From assembly GCF_000003815.2 (NCBI RefSeq), contig NC_049992.1:9859407-9923406 (forward strand): a DNA stretch of 64,000 nucleotides. The letters run 5' to 3'. The translations under genes were made by a program, and so were the position numbers. The notes beneath the pieces are model-generated. The model did no database searches, was not told the DNA's origin, and was given only the letters and a program-made list of their open reading frames with translations. Positions 55,867 to 64,000 of this stretch are shown here, in pieces (positions within the stretch are counted from its first letter, which is position 1; every line of letters starts with the position of its first letter). Origin of the DNA: Branchiostoma floridae. Taxonomy: Eukaryota > Chordata > Leptocardii > Amphioxiformes > Branchiostomatidae.

Positions 55867-58009
55867 ATGTCTGAGAAGGTTGCGCCTGCAGAGGAGAACT
55901 GGCAGCCGCCCCCGCCCTCTTATCCGACTCAAGCGCCGCCGCCGGGATATCAGCCGGACCAGACACAGCACAACCCTCCCCAACCAGTACCTGCGGTAAG
56001 TTACTCACTCAACTACTACAAAACACGGGCCAAAGTTGTACTAGTATATACACATGTATATTGACAGGTGAATGGGAGGTAAAGCTATTATAAGACGAAA
56101 CAGAAACGAAAGACCGCCAAAGTGACAAAAATTAATATTTCGCAGGTCGTGAATTCGTAAAGGAACGTTGGCGGTTTGATGGTAGATGTGACAAGGAATT
56201 TTCCTGATGTGCTTAGCAACAGAAAACAACGGTATTGTGTATGTATTATCCTTAGCCTAGTAAAAATACAGTACGGAAAATTCTTACGAATACTGTCATA
56301 CACCTCAAGTCGTGAGAAAGCATTCTAAATCTTTCCGAATAAGTCAAATCGTCTTTTCTGCAATAGCATAGGTTGGAACAGAAGTGAATTTTCTGTTCTT
56401 TTCATGTTTTCAGAACTACCAGCAGCCTCAAACCGTTGGGACAGTGCAATCAACCACCACGGTCTTCGGTAAGGCTATATAAGTTTTTATGACCGAGCAT
56501 TTTTCATACTTCCATTGCAGGTGGTTTATCATCTTGTAATGTTTTCGTTGTCTGTATATCAGCCATATGCATAACCCAGCTACAGATTGTTGAAGTGACA
56601 GGTTGAGCAGAACTTCTTAGATTTTTGAATTTTGATATTCTAAAACAATTGTTCTAAAACAATTTGACCAATACACTTTCCCATGTATAACACAAACGTA
56701 TGCAAAAGATATTTTTAAATCTTATAACACCAATAGTCGTACTCTTATAGAATTCCGCTTCCAATGTGATATATTCTATAGTTATGTCCCTTTCACTTAG
56801 TCCAGTCTCTGATTCAATAAAGTTATGGACTTTTTGCTTTTTGGGGACCAAAAAGCAGTGGTTAGACTGATCATATGTAGGGTCATCGCACCCATCCGAA
56901 AGGTCGAAGCGACTCTTGTCCAGACGTGTCCCGTTTTAATTTCCAGTTCCCCAGCCCGGAGTGGCGGTCGTGAGAGTCAACCCCACCACCCGCAGCAGCC
57001 AGCCGGTCAGCCTGACGTGCCCCTCCTGTAACCAGAACGTCCTCACAACCGTACAATATGAGACCGGCACGTTCAGCTGGCTCATGGTTGGCGCCGTTTT
57101 CCTCTTTGGGTGAGTGGTGACGTCATGTATAACTTCTGCCCTGTAATCTCCAAGCAGATCCCACAGTGCCATAATACAGTATCAACGCTGGAAAATGAGT
57201 ATTTGCCAGCCAAAGGGAGTCAGACGGGCACCGGAGATCTGCCGTCACTGAAACAGGGAGAAGCATACACACTCCTTGGCCGGCTTCACTCCTCTGACAG
57301 CTTTTGATACTAGATTTATGCCACCGTAGGATCTGCTTGCAGACTGCTGCCCTGCTCAGTTGTGTCTTGCAGCTCGTTTATGCTCAGTAAAGTCATGGAT
57401 GACATCCTCTGGGCACCCCAAAACTGATGCGAGTGTGCGAATAAAAACATTTGGCAAAACAAAAGTGCCTTCCTTATGAAACATAAGTAGTCAGGAAGGT
57501 TGCACAAATGACTATAGATGGAGCATACGGCATCGTGAATGATCGTTTGTTTCAGCATACAACAAATATCGCTAGTGTGACAACATTTGTCGACGGATTC
57601 TTTCTCTAACAAGTTGCATGGATCCGGATCCGTTTGCAGATGTTGTTAGAATGGCACCAAAGACACTCGTGCTGCATGTAGATAGAAACATATGGTTTAT
57701 AAAAAATGTCTGCTTTGTTTCATCATTATTTAGCAAAATGTTAAAAGAGATGTTGGAGTTTAACGTTAGATTGCAAATAAACAATGAACGAATTCAAGAG
57801 AACTGGCAAAGAACTAACGAAACTATGGTGTATCAAGATAAGATAAAACATTGTTGATCTTTTTGCGCTGTTTATTTCTTAGGTTTGCGTTCCCACTAGT
57901 GTGGCTGGGCTGCTGCTTCATCCCGCTGTGCATCAAAGACTGTAAGGACGCCAAACACACCTGTCCTAACTGTAAAGCCTACCTGGGCACCCACAGTAGG
58001 GGCAACTGA
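55867..58009 (+). CDS. LITAF/CDIP-like protein (LITAF domain)
   Basis: Four exons: 55867-55995, 56414-56468, 56947-57109 and 57883-58009. They give 157 residues. The N-terminal third is Pro-rich ([16 protein letters not shown]). The C-terminal LITAF domain has a first zinc pair CPSC in [21 protein letters not shown] hydrophobic membrane-inserting stretch follows ([20 protein letters not shown], then [10 protein letters not shown]). The second pair CPNC is in [18 protein letters not shown]. The domain binds zinc and inserts as a hairpin on the cytosolic face of endosomal and lysosomal membranes. Which vertebrate paralogue it corresponds to (LITAF or CDIP1) cannot be decided by eye. A MITE of about 200 bases lies in intron 3. 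Confidence 0.95.
57149..57345. mobile_element. CTCCAAGCAGA-type MITE in LITAF-like intron 3
   Basis: The left reads ATCTCCAAGCAGATCCCACA with GTGCCATAATACAGTATCAA. The right carries the inverted TTGATACTAGATTTATGCCA and GGATCTGCTTGCAGACT. Related copies lie near 3590-3705 and 37690-37790. Confidence 0.6.
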
Positions 58010-59372
58010 ACAAATTTGACAATCTCAAAATACCTGACAAAGCACAATATCGCTGTGCGAAAGTTGTGTCATGCTTTTTTTTTTTCAAACACAACACTTG
58101 ACGAAGACTCACACTGAGTTATGCTACTACTAGTATTACGCCGATGGAGATTAGACACTAATAAGATACGCTAAATAGCAAATACTCAAGCAACTGGATA
58201 TGATTTTGAAGACGGTCAGATGTTTCAGATAACATCCGTTACCTTTCATGACACTGAAGATATCTTCTTGGAGAGCAGGTTTTATATCCTAAGTATGAAT
58301 TAATATGCAAAGGAAATAAAGACAATTACTTAGCAGTTCAATAGGAAACAAGGGTAATACAAGTTAAGACTATGTTCATGCAAATGAGTAAATTACACTT
58401 TTATCACGTTTTAGATTCATTCTCATCAAGTAACGAATTATGAGCACTGAAGCTTGTCTGTCACATTATACCAATAAAATCACACGTGCAATTTGTGTTT
58501 TTCATTGTCAAATGTTGGCTGTCTCAAAGCTATGGTGGTATAGGTATCTATACAAATAAACAAGTAGATACAAATAAAGTAACCTACGTACAACTGCTCT
58601 GCAGAAGACTGATGATAATACTAGCAATGATGATGCTTATGATGACAAGTATATGAATAAATGGTTTACACTACTGATTCTAAGAGCCAAACATTCTGTT
58701 ATGTATTTACCTATTAACGGAGTATACACTTTAACGGTGATTAGAAAAAAAATCAGAGCAAAATGAAACTGAGTTATATTTCCTTCAAATATGAAATACA
58801 AGGTTATGAACTTAAGCACATCGCTAAAAACTCGATAGGGGGCGCTAGCTCGCTCCAAGCGTTACGTCCAATGTTGGGGTGAACCCCTTTGTTTAAAGAG
58901 TCACACAAGAATGGCGGCTCACAAAAGGTTACTTCAGGACAATTGGTCTACTGATATGTGATACTACTCACGGTAACTCACCGAACCAGTTGTGCACAGT
59001 AAGCGACAGCGCCATTTTTAAGGTCTTGCCAGGTGATGCGTTAAGGAAGAATCTATCTAAACTTTCTTGTCAGGGGAGTTCCGAAATCTGGCAAGGATTT
59101 CAAGGATCTTTGTCAACGTCGTCTTCTCGTGTTCTGTTATAAATTTTGTAGTACTGGTTTAAGAACTACTTGTTTCGGGAAGACAAAAAATAGCAAGTCA
59201 TGATTATTTGGTACCTTTATAACGTGGACTAATCCATGTGTAAGGTTTCTTATTCAGATTAAGGTTGACAAGGTCTTCCTCCCCACCTTACGTTACAAGG
59301 ACGAATCTTACCTCACTAAAGCAACGTTCAGCAACTACTACTAACCACTAGAGTGTCCCAGAACCTGTAAAC
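58010..59372 (+). other. intergenic region upstream of dipeptidase B
   Basis: A poly(A) signal AATAAA near 58315 probably ends the LITAF-like transcript. Repeat words at 58140-58275 (AATAAGATACGC, AATAGCAAATACTCAAGCAA, TTCTTGGAGAGCAGG) are shared with 46915-47040. No exon is recognised. The first promoter of dipeptidase B should lie just before 59373. Confidence 0.5.
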
Positions 59373-62300
59373 ATGGCGGAACGGGACGTTGGGTATTCTA
59401 CACCAGGAGGCGTACGGTTTGTAAAGTCGAGTAACCGCAACATGCTGTTCATCGGGCTGGGGCTGGTGCTGCTGGCCGTGGTGGTGGTTGCCATCGCCGT
59501 GCCGCTGGCCCTGAGGAACAAACGGGACACCAACACGGACAAGGCGCGTCGGCTGATGGCTGAGGTTCCGCTGGTCGATGGGTAGGAAACTGTTAACTTA
59601 TAACTCGGCCAGTCAGTCAGTCTGACAGTCAGTCAGTCAGCCAATCAGTCTGTCAGTCAGTTAGTTAGTCAGTCAGACAGTTAGTCAGCCAGCCAGTCAG
59701 TCAGTCAGTTAGTCAGTCAGACTAGTCCCTTACTTACTCATTTACTCACTCAAGAAAGTTCCTTGACTCATGCAATCTATCGAGCTAACGCTATGTATTT
59801 TTGTATTGTGTATAGTCGGTTTTACCCCTTTTTTTGTATCACGAAATGTCGTAAAAAAACGAACGCCCTTTGACACCTAACCTTTGCAAATTTTACTCGT
59901 AGTGAGAAATCCCAAGTTACAATATTTTGTGACAATTTGTCTTGAAATCGTGATTTGAAAATCTCCAATTCAGCCTGCTAGAGGAAAGTTGACATATGTT
60001 GATGATAACAGTATCATTTATAAGATATGTCTTCATGTGAGGGGAAAGCTATATGCCTTTGGAGGTTAGTCAGCCGTTGACATCCAAGAAAATCGTTTTT
60101 TCTTCAGACACATAAAAGGTATGAGTGGATGTTTTTTACTGGACGTAGCCCGCTTTCACCCCCCGTGACACAAAAGAACCATCGAACCAGACAAAAAGTA
60201 AGTGGCGCACAGGTACAAACACTTCAACGATCTACGTGAGATGACTACCAATTATACAAGTCTTATGTCCCGATGCCCTTCAGGGATGTACACGGTGTCT
60301 GTTTGTTACCGGGTGCCGGGCTGATTTTAAGTCGGAGTTAAAATCAGCCCGGCATCCAGTAACAGTCACCTTTATCGCCGCTTCCGCTAGGGGAGGAAGG
60401 GGGGGGGGGGGGGGTCATCAACCTCAGCCAGCGAGAGATTGTGTAAACACAGGCTACTTGCTGACAACTTTGTATTGTTGTACTGTAGGTACTGTAGGAT
60501 CAACTTACCATTACACAGTCGGTCCCTTTTCAATGCCTACAATCAATAGACTACTCCCATTGGGAACTTACTTTTCTATGACCTCAATACGAAGGTAATC
60601 GCCATGTTGCGGCACTGTCGGGCTGCAGGCCTTTGCTCCGATTTTAAAATGAGATGAGCCTCCTTAACGGTACAGGTGTTTTCATTAAGCGTGTGTGTGT
60701 GCTGAGGGGGGGGGTGCTGACGTACAAGGTATCGCGGCAAGGTTCTTAGGCCGGGAAAGTTCTTATGCAGAAACTTCGATTTTTCGCCATTAGGAACTTT
60801 CCCTCCTAAAAACATTCCCGGTATAAATACCTTGCCGCGTAAAATTGTAAATCAGCGCTCGCCCAACAATAAAAAGAATAACGCCCGTGTAAAAAAAGGC
60901 GTAAAGGAGGCTAAGGTCAGCTGGCGTTTATACACATTATTATTCCGCGTACACTATTATGCGTGCAAGAGTATTTAAAATGCAAATAATGCATGATGGA
61001 TATACTTTCAATTTAGAAGGTAACGCTTGACCACCCCTACACGAGAATGTGTGAGCCACCAGATTACATATTTACGATAAAGGGTCAAAGCAGGTCGAGT
61101 AAACATGTCGAAAACTTGCCAGTCATTTCTGAGTCCCATGCCATCTCGGGACAGACATGGTGGCGGGAAACACGGATGCCGTCAGCTTCAGTGTAAAAGA
61201 CTCCCGCATTCGCTACATCAGACCGGGCGTCGACCCTAACTTCAAACCACGATGGCGGTTCAGGACTAAATACGTGGTGACCTTCGGTGTACTGCTGGTC
61301 TCTGTGGTGGTAGTGGCCGTTATGGTACCTTTGGAGCTGGTCACACATCTGGACAGGGCACATAGACTCATGGCGGAAGTACCTCTAGTCGACGGGTGAG
61401 AGTTTTGCATACCAAACAACACAACCAAGGTTTTTTTTCTTCATATCGCGAATTTTCAGCACGTGTGGCATGCATGTAGACATCTAAAAACATTCCATGC
61501 CGCCAGCCATTTTGTAGAAAGTTGCTACGTATACAAAGCGGCAGCTGTACATGTAACATTGCGACTTTAGTTGACATTATGTTGCGAAAACTATCATTGT
61601 CTTTACAAAGTTCTTTAAGTTCTATAGGTCCGTTCAGATTCAGATGTCCGTTAATCTACCATTTGAATTTAAACACTGTAATAGAAATACAACAATGTAT
61701 ATGCATCACACTAACTCAAGGAGTAGTACAGACCTGACCTTTGGACACTGGGGGAGTATTTGTCGAAGCACGGGAGCACCTAGCTATTCAGGTGTGTTCA
61801 GTCCAATACAAATATAGTTGTATTGTGACTCGTTAAAACATTTGTATAGGGCAAGGAGGTTATATGCCGGAGGCGGACAATTGTGTACCAAAAGTCTTTG
61901 GGTTAAAGTGACAGTTCCATAATATTTATAGCCCAGTGAAAGATAACATTTGTTGAGTTAGCAATATATGTCCTTCTATTTGTACGAACTTCTGATCAAC
62001 ATGATGTTGATTGATTTTATGATCATTCTTTTGGATGCAAAGACGTCATTGCGCCGGTGCTCGCCGGGGTGAAGCCCCGGAAGTTCTCCGAAGCAACACA
62101 TTTTGTCTCTGTTAACTTCTGGGTACCGCGAGTGTACCTCTCGGTGTTCTCACAGGTAGGTCACGGCGTGTACTTTATTATTTGCCGCTGGGTCCCGGGT
62201 TGATTTTAACTCCGAGTTTCAAAACAAATTCCGGACACGACCAGGCCCAGATTTAGCCCGGGCCACGTAGAGGACACTCCCGAAAGTCATCACCAAAAAA

Positions 62301-64000
62301 GTTGGCCATAAACTGCCCGACAGATCCCCTTTTGCAATTCAGACCTATCAAAGCATTAAGCAGGCATCTCACTGGACTGTACCAAATTGTATGTGCGGAG
62401 AGCCACATTACGCCTTATCTTTTAGCATAACGTTTACGAAACGTCTTCTCTTACAGTCATAACGATTGGCCGTGGGTGATCTACCAGAACGTGCAGAACA
62501 GACTGAGCCAGGTGAACTTGGCACAGGACCTGAGGCCGCTGTTTAAAGCGTGGTTAAACGTGTCCCATACAGACATCCCCAGGCTGCGGGAGGGAAAGGT
62601 GGGCGCTCAGGTACGTCAACAAACACAGTGTCCACAATTTTAGTGGGTCATAGACACTTCAGTAATCATTCTGTGTTCTAATGTTCGTGCAGACCCTTGT
62701 GGCGCCTAGTGGCACATAGGGCAGCAATTTTCAGTAGCAGGGTATATTTATTACAGAGAGGAGCAGGGTATATTTGTTACAGAGACGGGGTTGCTAGACA
62801 TTTCTCTTTTACGTGCTCGAGGAACCGCCTCGAACACGGGACATCAATTTTACGTCCCTTCCGAAAGACGGATGTAACCCCAACCGAAATGTCTTTCCCA
62901 GGATCGAACTAATGTCTCATAGGTACCAATTAATACCAGTCGAAACCAGTAGCTCAACTGTGAGGCTGCTACCAGTTGAGCCCCGGGGACATCCCTCTAA
63001 CGTATTGTAGTGATTGGTCGCCATTGATTGGATTTAGGATGTTCAGACCCGGTTGTTTCTGCATACAGTTTTGGGTGGCGTTTCCCCACTGTGACTCCCA
63101 GTACAAGGACGCCGTCAGATGGACACTGGCACAAATTGACGTCATCAAACGGTTTGTGGAGAAGTACCCGGATGTGTTTCAGCTCGTCACAACTTCTGAG
63201 GGTCAGTCAAATTTATTCATTTTTTGGTACATCGTTCCGTATCATGTACTACTGTATCTCTTTTAGCATCAGTCTAGATCTGCTCTAGTGGAGATAAAAA
63301 TGAAAGAGAGAAAGATTGATAGCTACTACAGCTAAATGGTATCATTCACACACTCACACACACACACACACGCACACACAAGCATACAGGGACAGAGACA
63401 AAGACACATACACACACACAAACACGCATGCAAACACAGTCACACACATACATACATAGATAGAGAGAGAGAGACAGACAGAGAGAAAGAGACAGATCGA
63501 GAGAGAGAGAGTGGAAGGGAGTGAGGGAGTGAGGTAGATAGACTGTTTTTTTAGCACAAATAACGACAGTATCACTAAACTTTAAATACTGCCGTTATTC
63601 GTGCTAGAAAAAAAATCCGTAAAAGGACATTTACTTGCACTCTCACCGACTGAGCAGGTCTATTTCTTCTAGCACGAAGAATGACAGTATCTCTAAAAGA
63701 CTACTGTTGATATCATTTTCTTCTTAAAGGAATCTGGGACGCGTTTCGCGCCGGGAAGATCGGGAGTCTGATCGCCGTGGAGGGCGGACATGGCCTCGGC
63801 AGCAGTCTGGCCTCCCTCCGCATGTTCTACGACCTCGGCGCCCGGTACCTCACCCTAACGCAGGCGTGTAACACTCCATGGTAAGAAGAACACCTCTGTA
63901 AAGTTTCCCTTCATCTACTGATAACTCTTAAAAGAAAGTTTGTGAAGGATAAGGTTGAATGCAATGTATATGGATAATCTCTGTATATGATATAGGTACG
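59373..64000 (+). CDS. membrane dipeptidase B (DPEP family), 5' part, runs off window
   Basis: Exons seen: first exon 59373-59581 (or the alternative 61157-61395), then 62457-62610, 63069-63201 and 63730-63880. The frame continues past the window. First exon 1a encodes [20 protein letters not shown] and one membrane anchor ([20 protein letters not shown]), then [14 protein letters not shown]. The second exon has GHNDWPW with two zinc ligands. Exon 3 has [20 protein letters not shown]. Exon 4 has VEGGHG with the Glu ligand. Exon 4 then reads [13 protein letters not shown], where the family and paralogue A have a His (THSCNTPW). Exon lengths of exons 3 and 4 (133 and 151) equal those of paralogue A. 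Remaining zinc ligands lie outside the window. Confidence 0.92.
59605..59725 (+). repeat. (AGTC)n microsatellite
   Basis: An imperfect CAGT tetranucleotide tract starts just after first exon 1a of dipeptidase B. Confidence 0.9.
60298..60370. repeat. hairpin with about 28-base arms in dipeptidase B intron 1
   Basis: GTTACCGGGTGCCGGGCTGA then TTTTAA pairs with the inverted TTAAAATCAGCCCGGCATCC then AGTAAC around a short loop. A related word (GGGTCCCGGGTTGATTTTAA) occurs near 62188. It is probably a small MITE. Confidence 0.7.
60733..60839. repeat. foldback repeat upstream of exon 1b
   Basis: CGCGGCAAGGTTCTTAGGCC and GGGAAAGTTC at the left are matched by the inverted GGAACTTTCC and ATACCTTGCCGCG at the right. 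It lies about 320 bases before the alternative first exon. Confidence 0.55.
61157..61395 (+). CDS. alternative first exon 1b of dipeptidase B
   Basis: An ATG-led segment of 79 codons plus two bases encodes [20 protein letters not shown], a basic stretch and one membrane anchor ([20 protein letters not shown]), then [14 protein letters not shown]. It stops at a donor (GG/GTGAGA) in the same phase as exon 1a. Either first exon therefore joins exon 2 (T CAT AAC GAT) to rebuild DGHND. The last ten residues equal those of exon 1a while the rest is quite different. It has no matching downstream exons of its own, so alternative promoter use is the simplest reading. Confidence 0.8.
63340..63540 (+). 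repeat. (CA)n and (GA)n low-complexity tract
   Basis: CA-rich then GAGA-rich simple sequence lies between exons 3 and 4 of dipeptidase B. Open frames here are artefacts. Confidence 0.9.
63546..63612. repeat. short hairpin repeat in dipeptidase B intron 3
   Basis: TTTAGCACAAATAACGACAG pairs with the inverted CTGCCGTTATTCGTGCTAGA. A third copy of the motif (CTAGCACGAAGAATGACAGT) follows at about 63669. Confidence 0.6.

Overview
The window is eukaryotic, probably from a cephalochordate (amphioxus, Branchiostoma). The reasons are vertebrate-like orthologues with many phased introns, clear GT/AG splice sites, a dense load of short inverted-repeat DNA transposons, and a BEL/Pao LTR retrotransposon. 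The species is an inference. A 799-base run of N at 37791-38589 is an assembly gap. Exon boundaries were placed by hand from splice consensus, reading-frame phase and remembered family sequence. No alignment was run.

Layout. 1-6539 is non-genic and rich in DNA transposons, including a 1.6 kb Harbinger-like element with a TAA duplication and hAT-type MITEs. 6540-16717 (-) is TMCO4 in 14 exons. Across a shared head-to-head promoter region, 18142-31453 (+) is OTUD3 in 8 exons. Intron 2 of OTUD3 holds a complete BEL/Pao element (19886-28197). It has two 963-base LTRs that look identical, a 5-base target duplication and one open 1895-codon gag-pol frame. 33876-36004 (-) is POLR2D (RPB4) in 4 exons, head-to-head with SPAG7 at 36471-40849 (+), whose fourth exon is cut by the gap.

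From 43240 onward lies a membrane dipeptidase locus. Dipeptidase A (-, 43240-51638, complete, 10 exons) and dipeptidase B (+, 59373 to beyond the window) are divergent paralogues. Between them sit a two-exon gene for a small secreted protein made mostly of a hexapeptide repeat (53027-54248, -) and a LITAF/CDIP-like membrane zinc protein (55867-58009, +). Dipeptidase B has two alternative first exons, each encoding its own membrane anchor. It also carries Gln where the family has a catalytic-site His.

The most interesting signals are: (1) an array of about nine short hairpins with compensatory base changes in the transcribed part of the retrotransposon LTR; (2) a triplication of the 3' splice site and active-site codons of OTUD3 exon 2, in which two copies are decoys leading to a stop codon; (3) similar small duplications at exon edges in POLR2D and SPAG7; (4) the secreted hexapeptide-repeat protein; (5) the two-promoter dipeptidase B with the His-to-Gln change; and (6) a 1.7 kb foldback element in the first intron of dipeptidase A. 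TMCO4, OTUD3, POLR2D and SPAG7 look like ordinary conserved housekeeping genes. The dipeptidase cluster is the lineage-specific part.
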